A DNA stretch of 64,000 bases from the NCBI RefSeq assembly GCF_001620265.1, contig NZ_CP012661.1:3454501-3518500 (forward strand), given 5' to 3'. The notes under the pieces are model-generated. The model saw nothing but the letters and a program-made list of their open reading frames with translations, had not been told where the DNA came from and made no database searches. The DNA is from Frigidibacter mobilis. Lineage in GTDB: Bacteria; Pseudomonadota; Alphaproteobacteria; Rhodobacterales; Rhodobacteraceae. This document shows, piece by piece, positions 16,200-25,782 of this stretch; positions within the stretch are counted from its first letter, which is position 1, and each line of letters begins with the position of its first letter. Position numbers and translations under genes: made by a program.

Positions 16200-16868
16200 A
16201 TGACGATCCTGATTACCGGCGCAAACCGCGGCATCGGCCGTGCCTTGCTGGACGGCTACCGCGGCACGGGCGCTGACGCCATCGGCACCGCTCGCGGCGC
16301 CCTGCCCGAGGGCGCCGGCTGGCAGGCACTGGACGTGACCGACCCGGCCAGTGCCAGGGCACTGGCGGCACGGCTGGCCGGGCAACCGATCACCACGCTG
16401 ATCTGCAATGCCGGCGTCTATGCCGACAAGGGCCAGCGGCTGGAGGATGGCTATCCCGCCGAAATCTGGGCCGAGAGTTTTGCGGTGAACGTGACCGGCG
16501 TTTTCCTGACCGTACAGGCGCTGCTGCCGAACCTGCGCGCCGCCGCCGCGGCAAAGGGCCTTGCCCGGATCGCCATCATCTCCAGCCAGATGGCCTCGCA
16601 CACCCGCGCGCCCGGCGGCAGCTATGCCTATCGCGCCTCCAAGGCCGCGGCACTGAACCTTGGCCGAAACCTTGCCACCGACCTGCGGGCCGAGGGCATC
16701 GCCGTCGGCATCTACCACCCCGGCTGGGTGCAGACCGAGATGGGCGGCAGTGGCGCCGAGATCGCGCCGGACGTGGCCGCCGCCGGCCTGCGCACCCGCT
16801 TCGCGGCGCTGGACATGGCCACCACCGGCTGCTTCGAGACCTGGGACGGCACGCCCCACGCCTATTAG
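16200..16868 (+). CDS. Short-chain dehydrogenase/reductase
   Basis: 222 residues from ATG 16200. Rossmann motif TGANRGIGRALL (residues 6-17), NAG at the end of the fourth strand (LICNAGVY), catalytic serine in IISSQM and YxxxK in YAYRASKAAALNL. Classical NAD(P)-dependent SDR resembling the C-factor/CsgA-like group (carbonyl reductases of about 225 residues). The substrate is unknown. It follows DUF1178 by 30 bp and converges on the pyruvate kinase gene, 2 bp away. Confidence 0.88.
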   Translation: MTILITGANRGIGRALLDGYRGTGADAIGTARGALPEGAGWQALDVTDPASARALAARLAGQPITTLICNAGVYADKGQRLEDGYPAEIWAESFAVNVTGVFLTVQALLPNLRAAAAAKGLARIAIISSQMASHTRAPGGSYAYRASKAAALNLGRNLATDLRAEGIAVGIYHPGWVQTEMGGSGAEIAPDVAAAGLRTRFAALDMATTGCFETWDGTPHAY

Positions 16869-16870
16869 GG

Positions 16871-18354
16871 TCAGGGCAGCCGCCAGCTCTTCAGCGGCCC
16901 CAGATGCGCGAACTTCTTGTCCTGGTGCCGGTCCATCCGACCCAGGACAGAGCGCAGGAAGGCCACCGCCTCGACAAGGTACTCTCCCTTGTTCAGCATC
17001 ACGCATTCGGCGCGCTGGCCCATTGCGGCATCGGTCGTTTCCGCCCGGCTGGCCTGCCCGTCGCGCAGAAGGCCGTCCAGCACCTGGGTCGCCCAGACCA
17101 CCGGCACCTGCGCCGCCTCGCAGAGCCACAGGATTTCCTCCTGCATCTCCGACAGTCGCTCGAACCCGATCTCCACCGCCAGATCGCCGCGCGCGATCAT
17201 TACCGCCACCGGCACCTGCCCGCCCGCGGCCACGATCATCTGCGGCAGGTTGCGCACCGCCAGCGGGGTCTCGATCTTCAGCATCACCGCCGGCAGCGCG
17301 CCCGAGGGGCAGCGCGCGTGCAGCTCCGCCAGCAGCGACTGCACATCCTCGACCGTCTGCACGAAGGAGAAGGACACGATATCGGCATGGGCGGCGACGA
17401 AGTCCAGAACCGCGCGGTCGTCATCCGTCAGCGCCGGGATCGCCAGATCGGCGCCCGGCAGGTTGACGCCCTTTTCCGGCTTCAGCTTCTCGCCCTTGGC
17501 CCGCGCGCCCGTCACCGTCAGCACCGCGCAGCCCTCGCCCGGCCGCTCCACCACCCGCGCGCGCAGCTTGCCATCATTGATCCAGACCGGCTGGCCCACC
17601 GGCATATGCGCGAACAGCTCGGCATGGCTGAGAATGGCCACCGGCAGGTCCGGCGCAGCGCCCGCATCGGCCGCCAGCGCAAAGCGCTCGCCGATCTTCA
17701 GCCGCAGGCCCTCCGCCCGCGCCACCGCCTCGATGCGGATCTTCGGCCCGGCAAGATCCATCGACACCGGCACCCGCCGCCCCGCTGCCTCTGCTGCCGC
17801 GCGGGTTCGCGCGATCATCGCCGCCCAGACCTCGGGCCCGTCATGGGCGGTGTTGATCCGCACGCAATCGGCGCCCGCCGCCACCAGCCGGTCCAGCATC
17901 CCGTCATCGGTCGCCGCTTCGGTCGGCAGCGTCACCAGGATCCGGGTCTGCGGCCCGCCCGCCGCCCGCCGAACAGCGCATCGCGCCGCGCGTCCAGCAG
18001 CTCGCCCGGCGCATCGAACGCCTCTGCCCGCGGAAACTTCGCCGCGCCGCCGCCGGTGATCCGGCCAAGCGCGGCAATCACCGCCGCCAGCGAGGCGCGC
18101 ACATGCCCCTCGGCCCGGCCCAGCGAGGACAGGCCAAGCGCCGCCAGCGGATACTGCAAGCCGCGCAGATCCGCCTGCCGCAGCGCCAGATAGGCCGCCA
18201 TGTTCGCAGCCGAGGCGCGGAACTCGTCCCGCTGCAGCGCCGGCGCCCAGGCGGCCATCGCCTGCGCCGCAGTCGCGGCGATTTCGGCCTCCAGCTTGCA
18301 CAGCGCGGCCAGCAGCCCTGCGTGATCCGCGCCCGGTTGGTCCTGCTCCGACAT
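16871..18354 (-). pseudogene. pyk: Atypical pyruvate kinase, frame broken by one missing base
   Basis: Would convert PEP and ADP to pyruvate and ATP. From ATG 18354 (preceded by GGAGGA) come about 130 helical residues of unknown kind (MSEQDQPGADHAGLLAALCK...), then, after a one-base loss in the CCC run near 17954-17956, the catalytic barrel: RILVTLPTEAATDDG, MDLAGPKIRIEA, KGVNLPGADLAIPAL, KIETPLAVRNLP, MIARGDLAVEIGFERL and VVWATQVLDGL. It lacks the usual C-terminal effector domain; the usual substrate loop DCVMLSGETA reads ECVMLNKGEYLVEAV. It is therefore a divergent kinase class whose activity should not be assumed. It diverges from lysC. Confidence 0.75.
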
Positions 18355-18524
18355 CTCTCGTCCTCCGGGCTGCCGCATTCCCCGCCTCTATACCGCGATT
18401 GCAACGCGCCAATGTCAGCCATCACGCCGCACCCGTCCGTCCCCGCCCCCCCATTCCGCTTGCATGGCGCCCTTGGCGCGCATAAGAAGCGGGCGATTTT
18501 GGCGGGCGCGGGGAGAGGGGCTTC

Positions 18525-19784
18525 ATGCCGCTTCTGGTGATGAAATTCGGCGGCACCTCTGTCGGGGATCTGGCGCGCATCCAGAACGCCGCCCGCAAGG
18601 TGCAGCGCGAGGTGGAACGTGGCTATGACGTGATCGTCATCGTTTCGGCCATGTCGGGCAAGACCAACGAACTGGTCGGCTGGGTCGAGCAGACCTCGCC
18701 GATGTTCGACGCGCGCGAATATGATGCCGTGGTCTCCTCGGGCGAGAACGTCACCGCCGGGCTGATGGCGCTGACCCTGCAGGAAATGGATGTCCCGGCG
18801 CGCAGCTGGCAGGGCTGGCAGGTGCCGATCCTGACCACCTCGGCGCATTCCGCTGCCCGCTTCCTCGACATCCCGCGCGAGAATATCGACGCGAAATTCG
18901 CCGAAGGCTTCAAGGTCGCCGTGGTCGCGGGCTTTCAGGGCGTGTCGCCCGAAGGCCGCATCACCACCCTTGGCCGCGGTGGATCGGATACCACCGCCGT
19001 TGCCTTCGCCGCCGCCTTCGGGGCCGAGCGTTGCGACATCTACACCGATGTCGACGGCATCTACACCACCGACCCGCGCATCAGCTCCAAGGCGCGCAAG
19101 CTCGACAAGATCGCCTTCGAGGAAATGCTGGAGCTTGCCAGCCTCGGCGCCAAGGTGCTGCAGACCCGGTCTGTGGAACTGGCCATGCGCTACAAGGTTC
19201 GGCTGCGGGTGCTGTCCAGCTTTGAAGATACTGATGAGAGTTCCGGCACCATCGTCTGCGACGAGGAAGAAATCATGGAATCGAAAGTCGTCTCCGGCGT
19301 CGCCTATTCGCGCGACGAAGCCAAAATGACCCTCGTCACCATCGAGGACCGCCCCGGCATCGCCGCGGCGATCTTCGGCCCGCTGGCCGAAGCGGGGGTG
19401 AACGTCGACATGATCGTGCAGAACATTTCCGAGCGCGATTATGACGACCACCCCGGCGCCGTGACCGACATGACCTTCTCCTGCCCGGTCAACCAGATCC
19501 CCCGCGCCCGCAAGGCGATGGAAGATGCCCGCGCCGCCGGCATCATCAATTATGACGATCTGGCGGTGGATACCGATGTCGCCAAGGTCTCGGTCGTGGG
19601 CATCGGGATGCGGTCCCATGCCGGTGTCGCCGCGACCATGTTCAAGGCGCTGGCCGCCGAAAACATCAACATCAAGGTGATCGCCACGTCAGAGATCAAG
19701 ATTTCGGTGCTGATCGACAGGAAATACATGGAACTCGCGGTTCAGGCGCTCCATGATGCCTTCGAACTGGAAAAATCGGCCTGA
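18525..19784 (+). CDS. lysC: Aspartate kinase
   Basis: 419 residues. Phosphorylates aspartate, the first step to lysine, threonine, methionine and diaminopimelate. The N-terminal kinase domain starts with KFGGTSV and has SAMSGKTNEL, VSSGENVTAGLM and the nucleotide-binding GRGGSDTTAVAFAAA. Two ACT domains follow (VTIEDRPGIAAAIFGPL and VVGIGMRSHAGVAATMF), the seat of feedback inhibition by lysine/threonine. Length and start (KFGG within eight residues) are normal for monofunctional kinases. ptsP starts 34 bp downstream and is probably cotranscribed. Confidence 0.97.
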   Translation: MPLLVMKFGGTSVGDLARIQNAARKVQREVERGYDVIVIVSAMSGKTNELVGWVEQTSPMFDAREYDAVVSSGENVTAGLMALTLQEMDVPARSWQGWQVPILTTSAHSAARFLDIPRENIDAKFAEGFKVAVVAGFQGVSPEGRITTLGRGGSDTTAVAFAAAFGAERCDIYTDVDGIYTTDPRISSKARKLDKIAFEEMLELASLGAKVLQTRSVELAMRYKVRLRVLSSFEDTDESSGTIVCDEEEIMESKVVSGVAYSRDEAKMTLVTIEDRPGIAAAIFGPLAEAGVNVDMIVQNISERDYDDHPGAVTDMTFSCPVNQIPRARKAMEDARAAGIINYDDLAVDTDVAKVSVVGIGMRSHAGVAATMFKALAAENINIKVIATSEIKISVLIDRKYMELAVQALHDAFELEKSA

Positions 19785-19818
19785 GAACGGGCCTTGCACG
19801 GGGGGCTGCACGCTAGTC

Positions 19819-22065
19819 ATGCCCGAACGCTCGGAAAGCGAAAGCCGCAAGCTGCTGCGTCGGCTGCGCGACACGCTCGCCACCCCCGCCAAGGGGCAGG
19901 AGAGGCTTGACCGCATCACCCATATGATCGCGGATTCGATGCGCACCGATGTGTGCTCGATCTACCTCTTCCGTGACGAGACCACGCTGGAGCTGTGCGC
20001 GACCGAGGGCCTGAACCCCGAGGCCGTCCACCAGACCCGGATGCGGCTGGGCGAAGGCCTTGTCGGCCGCGTCGCAAAGACCTCGACCCCGGTCAACACC
20101 GGCAACGCGCCCGCCGAACGCGGCTTCCGCTTCATGCCCGAGACCGGCGAAGAGATCTACTCTGCCTTCCTCGGCGTGCCGATCCAGCGGCTGGGTGAGA
20201 GGCTGGGCGTTCTGGTGGTGCAGTCCAAGCAGGCGCGCCAGTATTCCGATGATGAGGTCTATGCGCTGGAAGTCGTGGCGATGGTGCTGGCCGAGATGAC
20301 CGAACTTGGCGCCTTCATCGGCGAGGGCGAGGCGCTGTCGGCGCTGCATCAACAGCCGGTACTGATCCGCGGGCTGACCGGGCAGGAAGGCTCGGCCGAG
20401 GGCCGGGTCTGGCTGCACGAACCGCGCGTGGTGGTGGCGAACCCGGTGGGGGATGACCCCAAGAAGGAACTCAAGCGCCTGAACAAGGCAGTCGAGGAAC
20501 TGCGCCTGTCGGTCGATGCGATGATGTCGGGCAGCGAGATCGTCGACAAGGACCACCAGCAGGTGCTGGAAACCTACCGCATGTTCGCCAATTCCCGCGG
20601 CTGGCTGCGGCGGATGGAGGAAGACATCCAACGCGGGTTGTCGGCCGAGGCGGCGGTGGAGAAAGAGCAATCCACCACCCGCGCCCGGCTGGGCCAGGTG
20701 CCCGACCCCTACCTGCGCGAACGCCTGCACGACCTTGACGACCTGTCGAACCGCCTGCTGCGGATCCTCACAGGCCAGGGCCGCGATACCGGCGCCGCGA
20801 TGCCGGAAAACCCGGTACTGGTGGCGCGCAACATCGGCCCGGCCGAACTGCTGGAATACGGGCGCAAGCTGAAGGGCGTGGTGCTGGAGGAAGGATCGGT
20901 CGGCAGCCATGCCGCCGTGGTCGCCCGGGCGCTGGCGATCCCGCTGGTGATTCATGCCGAACGCATCACCACCGAGGCGCTGAACGGCGATGCGATCCTG
21001 GTCGATGGCGATCAGGGCGTAGTGCATCTGCGGCCCGAGGACACGGTCGCAGGCGCCTTCCGCGACAAGATCGCCATGCAGGCCGAGGCGCAGTCGCGCT
21101 ATGCCAGCTTGCGCGAGTTGCCCGCGACCGCCGCCTGCGGCACCCGCGTGGCCATGCACATGAATGCGGGCCTGATGGCAGACCTGCCCTCGCTGGCCGG
21201 ATCGGGAGCCGAAGGCGTAGGGCTGTTCCGGACCGAGCTGCAGTTCCTGCTGCGCAGCCGGGTGCCGCGGCGCGGGGAACTGGCCGCGCTGTATTCGCGC
21301 GTGCTCGATTCCGCCAAGGGCAAGCGCGTGGTGTTCCGCACGCTCGACATCGGGTCCGACAAGGTGCTGCCCTACATGAAGCCGCAGGACGAGCCCAACC
21401 CGGCGATGGGCTGGCGCGCGATCCGTGTGGGGCTGGACAAGCCCGGCGTGATGCGGATGCAGCTGCAGGCGCTGATCCGCGCCGCGGCGGGGCGCCCGCT
21501 CTCGGTGATGTTCCCCTTCGTCGCGCAGATGAGTGAGTTCGAGGCCGCCCGCCGGGTGCTTCTGAACGAGATCGAGCGCGAGCGACGCGCGGGGCACGTG
21601 CTGCCGACCAGCACCGAGATCGGCGCCATGCTGGAAACCCCCAGCCTGGCCTTCGCGCCGCGCTCCTTCTTCGAACTGACCGACTTCGTGTCGATCGGCG
21701 GCAATGACCTCAAGCAGTTCTTCTTCGCCGCCGACCGCGAGAATGAACGGGTCCGCCGCCGCTATGACACGCTCGATGTCAGCTTTCTGGATTTCATCGG
21801 CACCATCGCGGATCGCTGCGCCGAGACGAACACGCCGCTGTCCTTCTGCGGCGAGGATGCCGGCCGCCCAATCGAGGCGCTGTGCCTGGTGGCGATGGGT
21901 CTGCGCACGCTCTCGATGCGCCCCGCCTCCATCGGCCCGGTCAAGCACCTGATCCGAAAGGTGAATCTGGCGGAACTGCGATCCGTGATCGACGAAGCGC
22001 GCGAGGCTGGCGCGCTGACGGTGCGGCCGGCGGTGATGGAATGGTTGGCGCGGCAACCGATGTAG
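19819..22065 (+). CDS. ptsP: Nitrogen PTS enzyme I
   Basis: 748 residues from ATG 19819. Phosphoryl donor of the PTS-Ntr chain: PEP to enzyme I-Ntr, then NPr and EIIA-Ntr. An N-terminal GAF domain of about 160 residues (LDRITHMIADSMRTDVCSIY...) senses small molecules such as glutamine. The active-site histidine lies in GSVGSHAAVVARALAIP. The PEP-binding barrel has VGLFRTELQFL, VFRTLDIGSDK, GAMLETPSLAF, IGGNDLKQFFFAADREN and SFCGEDAG. All expected domains are present and the length is typical. The lysC-ptsP pairing is characteristic of Rhodobacteraceae. Confidence 0.96.
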   Translation: MPERSESESRKLLRRLRDTLATPAKGQERLDRITHMIADSMRTDVCSIYLFRDETTLELCATEGLNPEAVHQTRMRLGEGLVGRVAKTSTPVNTGNAPAERGFRFMPETGEEIYSAFLGVPIQRLGERLGVLVVQSKQARQYSDDEVYALEVVAMVLAEMTELGAFIGEGEALSALHQQPVLIRGLTGQEGSAEGRVWLHEPRVVVANPVGDDPKKELKRLNKAVEELRLSVDAMMSGSEIVDKDHQQVLETYRMFANSRGWLRRMEEDIQRGLSAEAAVEKEQSTTRARLGQVPDPYLRERLHDLDDLSNRLLRILTGQGRDTGAAMPENPVLVARNIGPAELLEYGRKLKGVVLEEGSVGSHAAVVARALAIPLVIHAERITTEALNGDAILVDGDQGVVHLRPEDTVAGAFRDKIAMQAEAQSRYASLRELPATAACGTRVAMHMNAGLMADLPSLAGSGAEGVGLFRTELQFLLRSRVPRRGELAALYSRVLDSAKGKRVVFRTLDIGSDKVLPYMKPQDEPNPAMGWRAIRVGLDKPGVMRMQLQALIRAAAGRPLSVMFPFVAQMSEFEAARRVLLNEIERERRAGHVLPTSTEIGAMLETPSLAFAPRSFFELTDFVSIGGNDLKQFFFAADRENERVRRRYDTLDVSFLDFIGTIADRCAETNTPLSFCGEDAGRPIEALCLVAMGLRTLSMRPASIGPVKHLIRKVNLAELRSVIDEAREAGALTVRPAVMEWLARQPM

Positions 22066-22123
22066 GCTTGCAGCCCACATTAACTTCGGGCCGCAAACGC
22101 TTGAAGAGACAAGAAAACCCGCC

Positions 22124-22927
22124 TCACCCGGGCGGCGCTGCTGATCCCGCCAGGATCCCCCCGTCAATCGTCAATTCGGCGCCGGTCATATAGGCGGCCT
22201 CGTCGGATGCCAGCAGGACGGCCAACGCGGCGACCTCCTCCGGCCGGCCGAAGCGCCGTAGCGGCGTGTCGGCCACCAGCGCCGCCTCGCGGTCCGCACG
22301 ATCCGGGCCCGTGCCCAGCATCGGCTCCCACATCGGGGTCATCACCGCGGCGGGATGGATCGAATTGCAACGGATGTTCAGCCCCTGCCCCGCGCAGTAA
22401 AGCGCCACGCTCTTGGTATGGTTGCGGATGGCGGCCTTGGACGAGGCATAGGCCGCCGCCATCGGGATCCCCACCAGCCCCGAGCGCGACGAGATGTTGA
22501 TGATCGAGCCCGCACCCCTGGCGCGCATGGCGCGGATACCATAGCGGCAGCCAAGGAAGGTGCCATCGAGGTTGACAGCATGAACGGCGCGCCAGTCGGC
22601 AAGCCGGGCACTCTCGGGGTCATGGGCCGGCGGCGCGCCTTCGAGGGGCCCTTCAAAGCCGGTAATCCCGGCATTGTTGACCAGCACGTCCAACGCGGGA
22701 AACCTGCTGGCGATCTCGTCCCACCCCGCTTCCGAGGCGACGTCGAGCCGGGCGAAGGTTCCGCCGATGGCGCTGGCCGTGGCCTGGCCACCCTCCACGT
22801 CGATATCGGTGACGATGACGCGCGCAGCCTCGGCCGCGAAGGCGCGGGCGATGGCCGCGCCGATGCCGCGCGCCGCGCCGGTCACAAGCGCAGTCTTGCC
22901 GGCCAGTCTGGTTCCAGGTGTGGGCAT
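22124..22927 (-). CDS. SDR family oxidoreductase (glucose 1-dehydrogenase-like)
   Basis: 267 residues from ATG 22927; the longer frame to 23068 has no family-like sequence. [15 protein letters not shown] (NAD(P) binding), NNAGI, serine in [16 protein letters not shown] with the catalytic YxxxK, and the C-terminal [20 protein letters not shown] typical of classical SDRs. The substrate cannot be assigned; the insert [20 protein letters not shown] is ordinary. It faces ptsP convergently and has no clear operon partner. Confidence 0.88.
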   Translation of the reverse strand: MPTPGTRLAGKTALVTGAARGIGAAIARAFAAEAARVIVTDIDVEGGQATASAIGGTFARLDVASEAGWDEIASRFPALDVLVNNAGITGFEGPLEGAPPAHDPESARLADWRAVHAVNLDGTFLGCRYGIRAMRARGAGSIINISSRSGLVGIPMAAAYASSKAAIRNHTKSVALYCAGQGLNIRCNSIHPAAVMTPMWEPMLGTGPDRADREAALVADTPLRRFGRPEEVAALAVLLASDEAAYMTGAELTIDGGILAGSAAPPG

Positions 22928-23128
22928 GGGATATCCTTGGAGTGCAGATGATGCGGTGGGCCAGCGCGGCAATGCACCGCCCGCCCGGGGAAACAGCTCC
23001 GGTTTACCGGCGGTGCCTGTCCATCGTCCTGCACTCCTTTTCGGCAGCCTCCGGGGTAGTCCCGCCAAGCCGGGTGGTCAAGACGCCGGGGCAGCGCTGC
23101 CCCGGCTTTCGTGTCCCAGCAAGCGCCC

Positions 23129-23689
23129 TCAGGCGGCGCGGCGCTCGTGCCGGCCTTCGGTAATCTCTTCCGCGATCTTGGCGCAGAAGGCGTCAAGATC
23201 CCCCGGCTTGCGGCTGGTCACCAGCCCCTGATCGGTGACGACCTCTGCATCTTGCCAAAGCCCGCCCGCGTTCAGCACGTCGGTCTTGATCGACGCATAG
23301 GACGTGACCTTGCGGCCAGAGATGATGCCAGCCTCGATCAGCAGCCAGGGCGCGTGGCAGATTGCGGCAATCACCTTCTTGCCCGTCCAGAACGCCCTGA
23401 TGAACTCCAGCGCCACAGGTTCCACCCGCAGCAGGTCTGGGTTGATCTGGCCGCCGGGCAGCACCAGCGCGTCATAGTCCCTGGCGCTGACATCGGACAG
23501 GGCCCTGTCCACGGGCACGGCGCGGCCCCAGTCGCTGCCGTCCCAGCCGGTGATCTCGCCGGGCTTCAGCGAGATCACATGAACCTCGGCGCCCGCAGCG
23601 CGCAGCTTGTCGCGCGGCACTTCAAGTTCGGACTGTTCAAAGCCGTTGGTGGCGAGGATGGCGACGCGCTTGCCGGAAATATCCTGCAT
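23129..23689 (-). CDS. DJ-1/PfpI family protein
   Basis: 186 residues. Type 1 glutamine-amidotransferase-like fold with the nucleophile elbow cysteine in AAICHAPWLLIEAG, the conserved glutamate in TNGFEQSELE and the loop LVLPGGQINPDLLR. Members include PfpI/YhbO/YraA-like deglycases or stress chaperones that repair glyoxal damage. Length is normal. No operon partner; 440 bp or so of spacing on either side is shared with unrelated genes. Confidence 0.88.
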   Translation of the reverse strand: MQDISGKRVAILATNGFEQSELEVPRDKLRAAGAEVHVISLKPGEITGWDGSDWGRAVPVDRALSDVSARDYDALVLPGGQINPDLLRVEPVALEFIRAFWTGKKVIAAICHAPWLLIEAGIISGRKVTSYASIKTDVLNAGGLWQDAEVVTDQGLVTSRKPGDLDAFCAKIAEEITEGRHERRAA

Positions 23690-23767
23690 CCTGTCTCTCC
23701 TGTGCTTGGGGATTGTCCACCTACAACGAAAAGTCCGGGCGCCGGGTTCCAGCCCTGGGCCCCGCCG

Positions 23768-24542
23768 CTATCCCTTGGCAAGAATCCGCGCGCGCAGCAC
23801 CTCGGTCAGCGCCTCGCGCGGCAGGGCGCGGTCCGCGGCCAGCCGGCGCAGGCCGAACTGCACCCGGGCCATTTCCTGATAATAGCTGGTGAAGGCATAG
23901 TTGACCGCCGCCCCCGCGACCGCCCCCAGCACCGGCGCCGCCTGCGCCGCCAGCTTCTGCCCCATCACCAGCGACAGCCGCGGCGCCACGCGGGCGATCA
24001 CCGCCTGCAGGCTGGTGCCGGTGATCGTGACCCGCGCCGCCAGAAACCCCAGATCGGCGCCGTCATCCCGTGTCATCGGCCCGGCTGCAGCCAGCACGCG
24101 GATGCAGTCCATCCGCGTCTCGTCATCGGCCGGATCGAAGCCATGTTCGGCGGCGATGCCCTGGATGGCACGCAGCAGCACCGTCGTCGTCACCGGCAAT
24201 TCGGCCAGCGAGGTCGCCAGCCCGCCCGCGCCGCCCGCCGCCCCATCGCGGTGGTCAACACGGTGTTCAGCCAGTCGGGCCGGTCCGAGACCACCCGCGC
24301 GAGCGGGCCGCGGCGGTGAAGGCGGTTTCCAGCGCCGAGCGCGTCGCCGCCTCCAGCCGGTCTTTCACCCGGTCGGGCAGCCGCTCCAGCAGGTTCTCGG
24401 CATTGCCGCCGACAAAGCTCAGCACCTGCATCCCGACGCCGCTGGCGGCCTTGTGGCGCAGCGCCAGCTCATCCAGCGCGGCGAGCACGGCCGGATCGGC
24501 CAGCGGCATCAGGCTGGTCTGGGAAAGATCGGCGTCGGTCAT
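23768..24542 (-). pseudogene. EcsC family protein, two missing bases
   Basis: N-terminal half MTDADLSQTSLMPLADPAVLAALDELA...LETAFTAAARSRG from ATG 24542. A middle segment VVSDRPDWLNTVLTTAMG and the C-terminal half AELPVTTTVLLRAIQGIAAEHG...ALPREALTEVLRARILAKG lie in other frames. One base is missing in GGG 24294-24296 and one in CCCC 24241-24244. Restoring both gives the EcsC architecture of about 257 residues, with a glycine/alanine-rich membrane-associated centre. Function unknown; EcsC from Bacillus is linked to an ABC exporter. Probably intact in the organism. Confidence 0.75.
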
Positions 24543-24587
24543 GGCATCCTCCGGGGGCAAGCTGCCCTTGATATGGGATGCCGCGGG

Positions 24588-25130
24588 TCAGGGTGCCAGT
24601 GCCGCAGGATCTGCCGCGCCATCCTCCGCCACATCCCGCGTCACCTCGCCGGCCACGCCGTCCCAGGCGCCCAGCTCCAGTTCCAGCCCCAGCACCCGGT
24701 CGGGGTTGGTGGGGGGCGGCATCAGCACGCCCGGCATCTTGGCAAAGCCGAAGCGCCGGTAATAGGGCGCGTCCCCGACCAGCAGCACCCGGCCCCAGCC
24801 AAGCCGCCGCGCCTCGGTCAGGCTTTCATGGATCAGCAACGCCCCCAGCCCCTCGCCCTGATGGGTGGGGTGCACCGCCACCGGCCCCAGCAGCAGCGTG
24901 CGCGCACCGCCGACGCGCACCGGCCAGTAGCGGATCACCGCCGCCAGCGCGCCGGTATCATCGCGCAGCGTCAGGCACAGCTCGGCCACTTTCGGCACGC
25001 CGTCGCGCAGCCTGTACGAGGACAGCGCCGTGCGGCCGGGCGCGAAGCACAGGTCATAAAGCGCCTCCACATCCCACCAGTCGGCCTCTGTCTCTTCTTC
25101 GAGCTGGTACATGGGCGGGGCCTTCGGCAT
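24588..25130 (-). CDS. GNAT family N-acetyltransferase
   Basis: 180 residues. Acetyl-CoA binding motif A is LGPVAVHPTHQGEGLGALLIHESL, with the Q-x-x-G-x-G/A loop in HQGEGLGA, followed by YYRRFGFAKM typical of motif B. This group (COG3153-like) has a short N-terminal region ALYDLCFAPGR and unknown acceptor substrates. An in-frame ATG at 25112 is an alternative start; neither has a good ribosome site. It diverges from the flavin reductase gene at 25198. Confidence 0.9.
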   Translation of the reverse strand: MPKAPPMYQLEEETEADWWDVEALYDLCFAPGRTALSSYRLRDGVPKVAELCLTLRDDTGALAAVIRYWPVRVGGARTLLLGPVAVHPTHQGEGLGALLIHESLTEARRLGWGRVLLVGDAPYYRRFGFAKMPGVLMPPPTNPDRVLGLELELGAWDGVAGEVTRDVAEDGAADPAALAP

Positions 25131-25197
25131 TCGCGGAATCGACTGGAAACGCGCCTAACACGGGCTAAGGTCGGGTTCAAACCCAGAAAGGACGCGC

Positions 25198-25782
25198 ATG
25201 TTCTACCGCCCCGAAGATGGCCACGGCCTGCCCCACAACCCCTTCAACGCCATCGTCTCGCCGCGCCCGATCGGGTGGATTTCCAGCCGCGGGAGTGAGG
25301 GCGACAACCTCGCGCCCTATTCGTTCTTCAACGCCGTGGCCTATGTGCCGCCGCAGGTGATGTTCTCGTCCACCGCCGCCAAGGATTCGCTGGCCAATAT
25401 CCGCGAGACCAGGGTGTTCGCGGTCAACATCGTGGAATTCGCGGCGCGGGACGCGATGAACGCCAGCTCTGCCGCCGCGGCGCGGGGGGTGGACGAGTTC
25501 GCGCTGGCCGGGGTGGACAAGGCCGAATGCAGCACCATCCCCTGCCCGCGCGTGGCGGATGCGCCAGCCACGCTGGAATGCCGGATGACGCAGATCGTGC
25601 AACTGCCCGGCAAGGCCAATTTCCTGGTCCTGGGCGAGGTGACGGGCATCCACATGCGCGACGATTGCGTGGTGGACGGCCGCTTCGACGTGACCCGCTT
25701 CGCTCCGCTCGCCCGGCTTGGCTACAAGGATTACGCCGTGGTGCGCGAGCTGTTCGAACTGGCGCGGCCGGGGGAGGCCTAA
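25198..25782 (+). CDS. Flavin reductase family protein (FMN-binding)
   Basis: 194 residues. It opens MFYRPEDGHGLPHNPFNAIV, with SPRPIGWISSRG, APYSFFNAVAYVPP and SSTAAKDSLANIRET, the FMN-binding split-barrel signature of the flavin reductase/DIM6 family. These reduce flavin for monooxygenases or act as FMN-binding oxidoreductases of unknown substrate. Length and start are normal. Its 3' end overlaps the convergent EamA gene by 4 bp. Confidence 0.9.
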   Translation: MFYRPEDGHGLPHNPFNAIVSPRPIGWISSRGSEGDNLAPYSFFNAVAYVPPQVMFSSTAAKDSLANIRETRVFAVNIVEFAARDAMNASSAAAARGVDEFALAGVDKAECSTIPCPRVADAPATLECRMTQIVQLPGKANFLVLGEVTGIHMRDDCVVDGRFDVTRFAPLARLGYKDYAVVRELFELARPGEA

